DNA from: DAOPZJ01 sp964587625
GTDB lineage: Bacteria; Bacillota; Clostridia; Oscillospirales; JAKOTC01
Direction of reading: 5' to 3'
Assembly (NCBI GenBank): GCA_964587625.1
Contig: CAZPLU010000018.1
Span: forward strand, 1 to 51,874
Length of the DNA stretch: 51,874 nucleotides
In this document: piece by piece, positions 32,543-40,633 of the stretch
How positions within the stretch are numbered: position 1 is the first letter of the stretch
Layout: the number at the start of each line of letters is the position of its first letter
Program-made: the position numbers and the translations under genes
The notes under the pieces: model-generated
What the model saw: only the letters and a program-made list of their open reading frames with translations
What the model was told of the DNA's origin: nothing
The model's database searches: none

Positions 32543-34291
32543 ATGAAAAAACAAGTGAGCGAAAATCCGCTGCGCCCGAACCCGTTGCAAACGGATTCGT
32601 TGCAAAAGAATCCATTCGCAACGGTCGAACAACTCAAGTCGCACGCCCCGTATTTTTTGGCTTTCGGCGTGTCGGCCATTATCGCCGCGCTGGCGTTTGA
32701 CCCGACTGCCTCGACGCTTATCGGGTTTAAAGGCGCAATCGCATTATCCGTGCTTGCCGCGGTGATCACCGCCGGGCTCGCGGTCAAGTACCGAAAAGCG
32801 GAGGATTTTACGATTCAGCTTGGGGCGGGGATCGCCACGGTTTTGGTTTTTGCGTCAACTCTGTTTTTAATGCCGCAGTTGGACAATTCCGCAACGGTTT
32901 TCGCAACCTGCTGCGTATTGGTGCTTTTAATTTGGTTTATGGTGTTTTCTGTCACCGGGAAGCTGAACGCCGAGCGTGTGGTTTTATTGCTGATTGCGGC
33001 CGGATTTTTGGTGCGGTTGATCTACGGCATAAATACGCCGGTCACGGTGCGCCAGCACGACGTCGAGCAGTTCGGCAGCGGCATCGGCCACGCGGGCTAT
33101 ATCGAATATTTTTACAACAACATGAAGCTGCCCGATTTCGACCCGACCACGGTCTGGCAGTTTTATCATCCGCCGTTGCACCATTTTCTCGCCGCCGCCT
33201 GGTTGAAGGTCATGACCGCGTTCGGGTTGACTTGGGAACGCGCGCTGGAGTCGATTCAGTTTTTAACCGCGTTTTATTCAACAGCCGCGCTGCTTATCAG
33301 CGTTAAATTATTTAAAATCATGGGATTGAAAAGCAAGGGACTGGTGCTCGCGGCGGCGTTGATGGCGTTCAGCCCGTCGTTCATCATTTTTTCGGGCAGC
33401 GTCAACAATGACATCTTATCAATCGCTTTTGCTTTGGCGGCAATATATGCGACGCTCAAATGGGTTAAAACCGGAAAATGGATCGACATCATCCGGATCG
33501 CCCTGTTTATCGGACTCGGGATGTCGACCAAACAATCAATCGGCGCAATCGCACCGGCAATCGCGCTGGTGTTTTTATTGGAACTGGCAGCAAGAAAGGG
33601 CGAGCGCCGGCGGGTAGTCGGACAAATCGCGGTCTTCGCCGTGATCTGTATTCCGCTCGGGTTGTGGTGGCCGGTGCGCAACCACTTTTTATTCGATTCC
33701 CCGCTGGCCTATATCCCGATGTTGGATATTAAAAGCTATCAGTATGTCGGCTATTACAGTTTTATCGACCGATTCCTGTTCCCGCCACCGGTCAGCTTCA
33801 GCAGCAACTTTATGTTATGGGGGATCTATTGGAACCAACCCACTTGTGAGTTCAACGTCTGGAGCGGACTGTTCAAGACCGCCGCCTTCGGCGAATACAA
33901 TATCGCCTATGGAAGCAAAGCCGGAGAATGGCTCGCGACGGTGCTTTCGGTTGCGAATATTGCGGTCGGGTTGACCGGCTTCGGCGCGATGGTCTGTTAT
34001 TTGTTCAAAAAGAAGTCGATGGCGCAGCGACAAAAAATATTTATCGCATGTGTCTATGTGTTCGTGCTGCTGTCATATCTTTCGTTTTGTTATACTTTTG
34101 CGCACACCTGCACGATGAATATGCGTTATGCATCGCCGCTGCTTGTGATCGGCTCCTACTTCTTTGCACGGCTGGCGGGCGATTTCTTAAAGCGCGAAAA
34201 AGCCGTAAAAGCAGTCGGATATGTTATGGCCGGCATCACGGGTGTGTTTTGCCTCTCATCCGCGATCATTTACACGACTTTGGGCGGGTAG
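32543..34291 (+). CDS. GT39/GT-C-type membrane glycosyltransferase
   Basis: A 582-residue polytopic protein, about 12 helices. A short N-terminal cytoplasmic stretch carries a degenerate Asn-Pro-Leu/Phe repeat (about residues 8-26). The first large loop after helix 4 contains RQHDVEQFGSGIGHAGYIEY and WQFYHPPLHHFLAAAW, matching the acidic motif and HPPL block of the ArnT/PMT (GT39) group. Such enzymes move a sugar from a polyprenyl-phosphate donor on the outer face. The partner GtrA gene upstream fits the same pathway. A polyprenyl-phosphate glycosyltransferase (GT2) is missing from the window. Confidence 0.8.
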   Translation: MKKQVSENPLRPNPLQTDSLQKNPFATVEQLKSHAPYFLAFGVSAIIAALAFDPTASTLIGFKGAIALSVLAAVITAGLAVKYRKAEDFTIQLGAGIATVLVFASTLFLMPQLDNSATVFATCCVLVLLIWFMVFSVTGKLNAERVVLLLIAAGFLVRLIYGINTPVTVRQHDVEQFGSGIGHAGYIEYFYNNMKLPDFDPTTVWQFYHPPLHHFLAAAWLKVMTAFGLTWERALESIQFLTAFYSTAALLISVKLFKIMGLKSKGLVLAAALMAFSPSFIIFSGSVNNDILSIAFALAAIYATLKWVKTGKWIDIIRIALFIGLGMSTKQSIGAIAPAIALVFLLELAARKGERRRVVGQIAVFAVICIPLGLWWPVRNHFLFDSPLAYIPMLDIKSYQYVGYYSFIDRFLFPPPVSFSSNFMLWGIYWNQPTCEFNVWSGLFKTAAFGEYNIAYGSKAGEWLATVLSVANIAVGLTGFGAMVCYLFKKKSMAQRQKIFIACVYVFVLLSYLSFCYTFAHTCTMNMRYASPLLVIGSYFFARLAGDFLKREKAVKAVGYVMAGITGVFCLSSAIIYTTLGG

Positions 34292-34332
34292 GGATAACGG
34301 GCGGCGAAACAGACGGCGCCGGGGCAAACCCC

Positions 34333-34361
34333 TTGAAAAATTTACGGAAAAATGGTAAACT
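34333..34361 (+). promoter_or_regulatory. promoter for the scaffold/GGGtGRT pair
   Basis: TTGAAA at 34333-34338, a 17-nt spacer and TAAACT at 34356-34361 with TGG before it (extended -10). It gives a leader of about 120 nt. Confidence 0.5.
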
Positions 34362-34488
34362 GGGAAAAGCGGCTGTTCCGCTTACGGCTGGCCGTCGTTT
34401 CGGGTTTGGAGCACTGTACATATAAAATGAAAAAAAAGTGTTTCTTCAAACGGCTCGGAATTTTAATGGATGAAAGGATGGCAACAAT

Positions 34489-35181
34489 ATGGAGTGCTCT
34501 CATGAAGTACAATGCATGAGCTATGTGAAAAAGGGCTGCAACCACGGTCCCGCGCCCATTCCCGAAGAGGGGCGCTGGGTACGGGCATATGAGATCAAGG
34601 ACATCAGCGGCCTCTCGCACGGCATCGGCTGGTGCGCGCCGCAGCAGGGCGCCTGTAAACTGACGCTGAACGTCAAAGAAGGCATCATTCAGGAGGCGCT
34701 GGTCGAGACAATCGGCTGCACCGGCATGACCCATTCGGCGGCGATGGCGTCCGAGATTTTGCCCGGCAAGACCCTGCTTGAAGCGCTCAACACCGATCTC
34801 GTCTGCGACGCGATCAATGTCGCGATGCGCGAGATTTTCAAGCAGCTGGCCTACGGCCGAACACAGACCGCGTTTTCCGAAAACGGATTGCCGGTCGGCG
34901 CTTCGCTTGAGGACTTGGGCAAGGGTCTGCGCTCCCAGGTCGGCACGATGTTCGGAACATTGGAAAAAGGTCCGCGCTACCTTGAGATGGCGGAGGGTTA
35001 TGTCCTCTCGATCGGGCTCGATCAAAACAACGAGATCATCGGTTATCAATTTATCCGTGTCGGAAAGATGCTCGAGGCCATCCGCAAGGGTGCGGATCCG
35101 AAAAAGGCATTAGACGACAACATCGGACAGTACGGCAGATATGACGAGGCGGTCAAAAAAATTGACCCCCGCGTGGAATAG
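34489..35181 (+). CDS. IscU/NifU-like iron-sulfur scaffold protein
   Basis: A 230-residue protein with a NifU_N/IscU-like core at about 45-170. GACKLTLNVKEGIIQEALVETIGCTGMTHSAAMASEILPGKTLLEAL aligns in pattern with the scaffold: three Cys positions at 56, 77 and 106, and the PGKTLLEAL segment. The Asp usually next to the first Cys is absent. Unlike IscU it has a 40-residue Cys-containing N-terminus (Cys3, 9, 17) and a longer C-terminus. It is located 10 nt before the GGGtGRT gene, so the two are coexpressed. Cluster assembly for or with the partner is inferred, not shown. No cysteine desulfurase is nearby. Confidence 0.75.
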   Translation: MECSHEVQCMSYVKKGCNHGPAPIPEEGRWVRAYEIKDISGLSHGIGWCAPQQGACKLTLNVKEGIIQEALVETIGCTGMTHSAAMASEILPGKTLLEALNTDLVCDAINVAMREIFKQLAYGRTQTAFSENGLPVGASLEDLGKGLRSQVGTMFGTLEKGPRYLEMAEGYVLSIGLDQNNEIIGYQFIRVGKMLEAIRKGADPKKALDDNIGQYGRYDEAVKKIDPRVE

Positions 35182-35191
35182 GAGGCGTTTT

Positions 35192-36190
35192 ATGGCGGAA
35201 TTTGAGGGAAAAGCGAGAAGAACGGTCGGTATCGAGGCCTGCCTGAAGGAATACGGATTTAAATCTCTGGAAGAAGCGAGAGACCTCTGCGTAAATAAAG
35301 GCGTCAACGTCGATAAGATCGTCAGGGGCGCTCAGCCCATCGCGTTCGAAAATGCGGTCTGGGCCTATACGCTGGGAACCGCAATCGCAATCAAAAAAAA
35401 TTGCAAAAAAGCCGCGGACGCCGCCGAGGCCATCGGTGTCGGCCTGCAGGCGTTCTGCATCCCCGGCTCGGTCGCCGCGCAGCGCGAAGTCGGCATCGGC
35501 CACGGAAATTTGGGCGGTATGCTGCTGCGCGAGGAGACCAAGTGTTTCTGCTTTTTGGCTGGTCACGAGTCGTTCGCGGCGGCCGAGGGCGCAATCGCCA
35601 TCGCCAAGACCGCGAACAAAGTGCGCAAGGAGCCGCTCAAGGTCATATTAAACGGTTTGGGCAAGGACGCGGCCTACATCATCTCACGCATCAACGGCTT
35701 CACCTATTGCCGCACCGAGATGAACTACGAGACCGGCAAAACCGAGATCGCCGAAATCATCCAGTTCTCCGAGGGCGATCGCGGCAAGGTTCGCTGCTTC
35801 GGCGCGGACGACGTGACCGAGGGCGTGGATATCATGCGGCAGGAGGGCGTGGATGTCTCCATCACCGGCAACTCGACCAATCCGACGCGTTTCCAGCACC
35901 TCGTCGCGGGTACTTACAAGAAGTGGTGCGTCGAAAACGGCAAAAAATATTTCTCGGTCGCATCGGGCGGCGGCACGGGCAGGACTTTGCACCCCGACAA
36001 CATGGCGGCCGGCCCGGCCTCCTACGGCTTGACCGACTCGATGGGGCGGATGCACGGCGACGCGCAGTTCGCGGGTTCGTCCTCGGTCCCCGCGCACGTC
36101 GAGATGATGGGCCTGATCGGCATGGGAAACAACCCGATGGTCGGAGCAACGGTTGCCTGCGCGGTTGCTGTAGAAGAGGCGGCAAGGTAA
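35192..36190 (+). CDS. GGGtGRT-family protein of unknown function
   Basis: A 332-residue protein of the family named for the motif present here as GGGTGRT at 259-265 (SVASGGGTGRTLHPDNMAAG). It has ten Cys, including Cys118-x-Cys120 in KCFCF, and Gly/Ala-rich segments (VGIGHGNLGGMLLREETK, GSVAAQREVGIGHG) suggesting a nucleotide- or cofactor-binding alpha/beta fold. No signal peptide or membrane helix. ATG 35192 with GAGGCG is chosen over an ATG at 35141 that lies inside the previous gene. It pairs with the IscU-like gene 10 nt upstream. A second in-frame copy of its C-terminal codons lies just past the stop. Function unknown. Confidence 0.85.
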   Translation: MAEFEGKARRTVGIEACLKEYGFKSLEEARDLCVNKGVNVDKIVRGAQPIAFENAVWAYTLGTAIAIKKNCKKAADAAEAIGVGLQAFCIPGSVAAQREVGIGHGNLGGMLLREETKCFCFLAGHESFAAAEGAIAIAKTANKVRKEPLKVILNGLGKDAAYIISRINGFTYCRTEMNYETGKTEIAEIIQFSEGDRGKVRCFGADDVTEGVDIMRQEGVDVSITGNSTNPTRFQHLVAGTYKKWCVENGKKYFSVASGGGTGRTLHPDNMAAGPASYGLTDSMGRMHGDAQFAGSSSVPAHVEMMGLIGMGNNPMVGATVACAVAVEEAAR

Positions 36191-36247
36191 AAAGGGCAAC
36201 CGTTGCTCTGGCGACATGTTGCCTGCGCGGTTGCTGTAGAAGAGGCG
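36152..36247 (+). repeat. 30-bp in-frame direct repeat at the GGGtGRT 3' end
   Basis: 36152-36181 is repeated exactly at 36218-36247, an offset of 66 bp (22 codons), with the second copy beyond the TAA at 36188-36190. Reading on in frame gives VACAVAVEEALKK and a second TAA. A 12-bp inverted repeat (36146-36157 with 36195-36206) bridges the two copies. Confidence 0.85.
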
Positions 36248-36274
36248 TTGAAAAAATAAATCTCAAAATACGGA

Positions 36275-36308
36275 GAACCCCCCGCTTTCTGAATGAGAGC
36301 GGGGGTTC
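36275..36308. terminator. hairpin terminator between converging genes
   Basis: GAA-C6-GCT (36275-36286) pairs with AGC-G5-TTC (36298-36308) with one bulged C and an 11-nt loop. There is no good T-tract on either strand, so its strength is uncertain; it sits between converging genes. Confidence 0.55.
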
Positions 36309-36328
36309 AACATATCTTAACTAAAAGA

Positions 36329-36583
36329 TCAAGCTCTTCGCCTGACGGCATTTACGATCAACAAAAAAACAATTGCGCCGCCGGTTGCCACCAGTAAGCT
36401 CCAGAGGTTGAAGCCCGTAATCCCTTTGCCGCCGATCAGGTTCATGACCAGACCGCCGACGAAGCCGCCGATAACGCCGACGACGATATTTGCCCAGGCC
36501 CCCATTTTACGATTGTTTTTCGTGATCATACTGGCAATCCAGCCGGCCAGCGCACCGATGATAATCCACCCGACAATACCCAT
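36329..36583 (-). CDS. GlsB/YeaQ/YmgE-family stress-associated membrane protein
   Basis: An 84-residue small membrane protein of the transglycosylase-associated protein family. Three hydrophobic, Gly-rich segments: GIVGWIIIGALAGWIASMI, WANIVVGVIGGFVGGLVMNLI and LLVATGGAIVFLLIVNAV, ending in basic residues. The family is induced by stress in several bacteria; its molecular role is unclear. A GGGGG-type ribosome binding site (TGAGGGGGTG) precedes the ATG. It stands alone on the minus strand. Confidence 0.9.
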   Translation of the reverse strand: MGIVGWIIIGALAGWIASMITKNNRKMGAWANIVVGVIGGFVGGLVMNLIGGKGITGFNLWSLLVATGGAIVFLLIVNAVRRRA

Positions 36584-36735
36584 AAATTCACCCCCTCATA
36601 TGTTTTACCGTAAATCCGTAAAACATTATAGTATAATTCCATATCAAAATAATAACCAAAACCAAGGTTTTGAAATATAAAACAATCTTGTTAATTCTGA
36701 TAATTCACCTTGCAAAACGGCGGAATGGCGGACAC

Positions 36736-36764
36736 TGTACACGGCAGATGATTTGCGGTATAAT
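36736..36764 (+). promoter_or_regulatory. promoter for the FAD oxidoreductase gene
   Basis: TGTACA at 36736-36741, a 17-nt spacer and TATAAT at 36759-36764; 35 nt before the ATG. The -35 matches four of six positions. Confidence 0.5.
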
Positions 36765-36798
36765 CATATACGAAGCATACGGGGAGAGTGAACGAGAG

Positions 36799-37851
36799 AT
36801 GTATGACGTGGCGATCGTCGGGGCGGGACCGGCGGGCTCGACCTTGGCGCGGCTGCTGGGCGAAAACCAGAAAGCGGTGATCATCGACCGCAAAAACGAC
36901 AGTCCCGGCGGTTTTTCAAAGCCCTGCGGCGGCCTGCTCTCGACCGACGCCCAGAAGTCGCTCTCGGCGTTCGCGCTGACCCTGCCAAAGGAAATTCTCG
37001 TCGACCCGCAGATATTTTCGGTCAAGACCATCGACCTGAAAACCGGTTTGACCCGCCATTACCAGCGCTTTTACATCAACCTCGACCGGCACAAGTTCGA
37101 CCGCTGGCTGTTTTCGCTGATCCCGGAGCGCGTGGAAAAAGTCGAGGCCGAGGTGACCGCCGTCTCCCGCGAAAATGGTTTATTTCAAATCGTATGTAAA
37201 ACGCCCGACGGGAATGAACGGCGGATTATCGCAAAAAAGCTTGTCGGCGCGGACGGGGCGAATTCCATTGTCCGCAGGACCTTTCTCCCGAAACAAAAAA
37301 CGCGCGGTTACGTTGCGATCCAGCAGTGGTTCGCCGAGACAAACAAAAACCCGTTTTATTCCTGCGTCTTCGACCCCGAGACCGGCGATTGCTGCTCGTG
37401 GTCGATCTCAAAGGACAATCATTTTATCTTCGGCGGGGCGTTCGCGCCGAAAAACTGCCGCGAAAATTTCGAAAAACAAAAACAAAAACTAGAAAAGTTC
37501 GGATTCCGGTTCGGCGAACCCATCAAAACCGAGGCGTGTCTGGTGCTGCGCCCGAAGTCGCTTTTCGATTTCGTCACCGGAAAAGACGGCGTGTTTTTGA
37601 TCGGGGAAGCCGCCGGATTCATCAGCCCGAGTTCGCTGGAGGGCATCAGCTTCGCCGTCGACAGCGCGGCGGCGCTGGCCGACGCGCTGTCCGACAACGC
37701 AAAATACCCCGAACGGGTTTATCGCAAAAAGACACGCGCCATCCGGTTAAAATTGTTGTTAAAAATCTTTAAAAGCCCGTTTATGTACCGCCCGTTTTTG
37801 CGCAAACTGATTATGGCGAGCGGTATGAACGCCGTAAAAGTGCGCGAATAA
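36799..37851 (+). CDS. FAD-dependent oxidoreductase, geranylgeranyl reductase-like
   Basis: A 350-residue flavoprotein. The FAD site VAIVGAGPAGSTLARLLGE is at about 4-22; PGGFSKPCGGLLSTDAQ contains the Cys-Gly block of geranylgeranyl reductase-type proteins; the GD-type motif is VFLIGEAAGFISPSSLEG, where the usual Gly-Asp reads Gly-Glu. VGADGANSIVRR is the third FAD contact. It may reduce isoprenoid or lipid double bonds (family-based inference). ATG 36799 with GGGGAGAG upstream is preferred; an ATG at 36670 would be upstream of the promoter. Confidence 0.82.
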   Translation: MYDVAIVGAGPAGSTLARLLGENQKAVIIDRKNDSPGGFSKPCGGLLSTDAQKSLSAFALTLPKEILVDPQIFSVKTIDLKTGLTRHYQRFYINLDRHKFDRWLFSLIPERVEKVEAEVTAVSRENGLFQIVCKTPDGNERRIIAKKLVGADGANSIVRRTFLPKQKTRGYVAIQQWFAETNKNPFYSCVFDPETGDCCSWSISKDNHFIFGGAFAPKNCRENFEKQKQKLEKFGFRFGEPIKTEACLVLRPKSLFDFVTGKDGVFLIGEAAGFISPSSLEGISFAVDSAAALADALSDNAKYPERVYRKKTRAIRLKLLLKIFKSPFMYRPFLRKLIMASGMNAVKVRE

Positions 37852-37874
37852 AGACCGTGAAACATATTTTCGGC

Positions 37875-37901
37875 TTGACAGATCGATAAAATATGTAAAA
37901 T
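37875..37901 (+). promoter_or_regulatory. possible promoter for the M3 peptidase gene
   Basis: A perfect TTGACA at 37875-37880 with TAAAAT at 37896-37901. The spacer is only 15 nt, shorter than ideal. Confidence 0.4.
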
Positions 37902-37931
37902 GATGAAAATAAAAGCAAAGGATTGGAACAG

Positions 37932-39611
37932 ATGAAATTTTCCGAAATGCAATACGTCCGCCCCGACCTCGATAAAATCGGCGCGGCATACGAAAAACTG
38001 ATCGCACAGGTCAAGAACGCCCAAACGGCGCAGGAAGTTTTCGAAGCCGTCTTGGAACATGAAAAGGTACTGATGAATTTTTCGACGGCGCAATCGCTGG
38101 TGAACGTCCGCCACTCCGTCGACACCGAGGACAAGTTTTACGACGCGGAAAACGATTTTTTGGATCAGGCGGGGCCGCTGTTCGAGGAGAAGATGCAGCC
38201 GTTCATTCAAGCGCTGCTCGACAGCAAGTTCCGTCCCGATTGCGAAAAACGCTTCGGCAAGCTGCTGTTTGTCAACGCCGAACTCGCGGTCAAGTGCTTT
38301 TCCCCGGCCATCGTCGATTTATTGCAAGAAGAAAACAAACTCGCCAGCGAATACGACAAATTGATCGCAAGCGCGAAGATCGATTTCGACGGCAAGACGC
38401 TGAATCTGGCGCAGCTGGGGCCCTACAAGGAAAACGCCGACCGCGCCGTGCGCAGGGCGGCTTACGAGGCCGACGGCAATTTCTTTTTGTCCCACGAAAA
38501 GGAGTTCGACGAGATTTACGACAAGCTGGTAAAAGTGCGCACCGAGATCGGCAAAAAACTCGGATACGACACCTTCACCCCGGTCGGCTATATGCGCATG
38601 CAGCGCAATTGCTACACGCCCGATATGGTCGCCAAATTCCGAAAGCAGGTGCTCAACGACCTGGTTCCGGTCGCAAACCGCCTGCGCGAGATGCAGGCAA
38701 AGCGCATCGGACTGGATCGATTGTCGCTGTACGATCTGCTGTTCACCTTCAAAGAGGGCAATCCCAAGCCCGACGGCACCGCTGACGAATTGGTCGCCGC
38801 GGCCGTTCAGATGTACCGCGAGATGTCGGAGCGCACCGGCGAGTTCATCGACTTCATGACCGAAAACGGCCTGATGGATTTGCTGACCAAGCCCAAAAAG
38901 TGCGGCGGCGGCTTCTGCACCTATTTCGCCGATTACAAAGCCCCGTTCATCTTCGCCAACTTCAACGGCACGCAGGGCGACGTCGGCACGCTGACCCACG
39001 AGGCCGGGCACGCCTATGCCTTTTATATCGGAGGCGGCGACGAAATCCTCGAGACCGCCGCTCCTTCTTACGATTCCTGCGAAATCCACTCGATGTCGAT
39101 GGAGTTTTTCGCGTGGCCGTGGCTCGGGCGGTTTTACGGCAAGGACGCCGAACGCGCGCGGCTGGCCCACCTCGAGGAAGCGGTCACCTTCATCCCCTAC
39201 GGCACGATGGTCGACCACTTCCAGCATGTCATGTACGAAAACCCGGAACTGACACCCGCGCAGCGCCACGCGGAGTGGATGAGTTTGGAAGAGCAATACC
39301 GACCCTATATCAATTTCGAAAACATCCCGTTTTATGCGCAGGGCAGGGGCTGGCAGCGCCAGGCGCACATCTACGACGTCGCGTTTTATTATATCGACTA
39401 TTGCCTGGCGCAGAGCGTCGCGCTGGCGTTTTGGGCGCAGAGCCGCAAAGACCGGAAAGACGCCTGGGAACGCTATCAAAAACTCGTCGACTGCACCGGC
39501 AAAAAGACCTTTACCGAACTGTGTCAGGTCGCCGAAATCAAAGACCCGTTCACCGACGGCTGCTTGAAGCAGGTCGCCGAAACCGCGCTTGAATATTTAG
39601 ATAAAATATAG
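37932..39611 (+). CDS. M3-family oligoendopeptidase (PepF-like)
   Basis: A 559-residue cytoplasmic zinc oligopeptidase. The HEAGH zinc site is at 356-360, and the third ligand Glu384 lies in DSCEIHSMSMEFF. GTQGDVGTLTHEAGHAYAF and PYGTMVDHFQHVMYE are M3B blocks. The length is normal for the family, and helices in the first 200 residues form the channel lobe. It degrades peptides of roughly 6 to 20 residues. ATG 37932 follows AAAGGA at 37916-37921, better than TTG 37923. It is monocistronic. Confidence 0.93.
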   Translation: MKFSEMQYVRPDLDKIGAAYEKLIAQVKNAQTAQEVFEAVLEHEKVLMNFSTAQSLVNVRHSVDTEDKFYDAENDFLDQAGPLFEEKMQPFIQALLDSKFRPDCEKRFGKLLFVNAELAVKCFSPAIVDLLQEENKLASEYDKLIASAKIDFDGKTLNLAQLGPYKENADRAVRRAAYEADGNFFLSHEKEFDEIYDKLVKVRTEIGKKLGYDTFTPVGYMRMQRNCYTPDMVAKFRKQVLNDLVPVANRLREMQAKRIGLDRLSLYDLLFTFKEGNPKPDGTADELVAAAVQMYREMSERTGEFIDFMTENGLMDLLTKPKKCGGGFCTYFADYKAPFIFANFNGTQGDVGTLTHEAGHAYAFYIGGGDEILETAAPSYDSCEIHSMSMEFFAWPWLGRFYGKDAERARLAHLEEAVTFIPYGTMVDHFQHVMYENPELTPAQRHAEWMSLEEQYRPYINFENIPFYAQGRGWQRQAHIYDVAFYYIDYCLAQSVALAFWAQSRKDRKDAWERYQKLVDCTGKKTFTELCQVAEIKDPFTDGCLKQVAETALEYLDKI

Positions 39612-39649
39612 GAAAACCACATATTTCAAAGCAAATTAAAAGCAATTTG

Positions 39650-39690
39650 ACAAAATGAAAACAAACAGGGGCCGTAACAAAAGCCCCTGT
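39650..39690 (-). terminator. terminator of the adaptor-permease-ATPase-sortase operon
   Basis: On the minus strand an 8-bp stem (39690-39683 with 39672-39665) is followed by a T-rich run (39664-39650). It lies 41 nt past the sortase stop. Confidence 0.7.
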
Positions 39691-39730
39691 AAAATCGACC
39701 GGGTCTTCGACCGGAACGACGCGCTTATTT

Positions 39731-40621
39731 TTAATACGGTTCCGGATTTCCGATTTTTTCGCCCGGGGTTGCGATATCGGGGTGCGTTGCGATGTATTCC
39801 GCGACTTCATCGGTGCGCATCAATTTGGCTTGCAGCGTATACCGCCAGTCGTCGTAATCATAAACACAGGTGACCAGCGTCAGCACCTTATCATAAAACC
39901 CCACTTCCAAATCCGGCGTCGCGAAATCGGAACGCTCGAAAGCCGCATCAAGAAATTCGGAAAAATGTTTATAGCGGCGCATGTCGGTGAAATGATAGGA
40001 TCTGTCCTGATTGAAATTGAGCGTGACGAAATAATAGGGATCTCCTTGGGAGGACGGGGATGTGTCGTAGCCGGTGAAGAGCTTGAAATAGTAAGTATAA
40101 CCGTTATATGCCGTGAATTTAAAAACATCCGCCGTGAGATAGACATCGCCGCTGCGATATTTGACCAATTTCCCGAACATCTTATCGTTATACTTGCTTT
40201 TCCCGATATTATGTCCGTAGAGCAAGGTGTTAAAATCAAAAAACCCGTCTTTTAAGTTGCGGTAGTCGAAAAACAAAATGCCCTCGTGACGGTAATTGCC
40301 CTCGAGGTCTTTGCGCATATAGTAGCTGTTGTCGGGCGCTGTGACAACCAACTCTTTTAAACCGATCCCCGGGATTTCGAAAATCCCGATGAAATCGCTG
40401 TTGATTTTGTGGTATCCTTCGAGCAGCTCGGTGGTGTTTTCCGTTTTGACGTTGAGCGCGGGCGGAGCTGCGGGCACAATGGGAATCGAGTTTTCGGGAT
40501 CACTCACGGAGGGAACCGTGATATTGGTGCCGGGCGATGTGGGCGAACAGCCGAAAAACGGGGAGGCAAGCATCAAAGCGGCAAAAATGATCACACAGAC
40601 GGTTTTTGTGAAGCTTTTCAT
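39731..40621 (-). CDS. class B sortase with a lipoprotein-type signal
   Basis: A 296-residue sortase. Catalytic residues: His137 in LLYGHNIG, Cys252 in LTLVTCVYDYDDWRY and Arg260. FDYRNLKDGFFDFNTLLYGHN and the Cys-x-Tyr-x-Tyr-x-Asp-x-Arg layout are class B. The N-terminus has a hydrophobic segment ending Phe-Phe-Gly-Cys25 followed by a Ser/Pro-rich linker (26-60), so it looks lipid-anchored rather than held by the usual uncleaved helix. AAAGGAGG precedes the ATG. It is the last gene of an ABC exporter operon, 12 nt after the ATPase. No sorting-signal substrate is visible nearby. Confidence 0.85.
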   Translation of the reverse strand: MKSFTKTVCVIIFAALMLASPFFGCSPTSPGTNITVPSVSDPENSIPIVPAAPPALNVKTENTTELLEGYHKINSDFIGIFEIPGIGLKELVVTAPDNSYYMRKDLEGNYRHEGILFFDYRNLKDGFFDFNTLLYGHNIGKSKYNDKMFGKLVKYRSGDVYLTADVFKFTAYNGYTYYFKLFTGYDTSPSSQGDPYYFVTLNFNQDRSYHFTDMRRYKHFSEFLDAAFERSDFATPDLEVGFYDKVLTLVTCVYDYDDWRYTLQAKLMRTDEVAEYIATHPDIATPGEKIGNPEPY

Positions 40622-40633
40622 TCGCGTCCTCCT

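Noticed and set aside
36188..36264. Stop-codon readthrough or selenocysteine to extend the GGGtGRT protein
   Set aside because: The stop is TAA, not TGA, and no recoding structure is evident. The downstream in-frame segment is better explained by duplication.
38319..39479. Reverse open frame of 386 codons
   Set aside because: Antisense to the M3 peptidase gene with HEAGH; shadow caused by GC-rich third positions.
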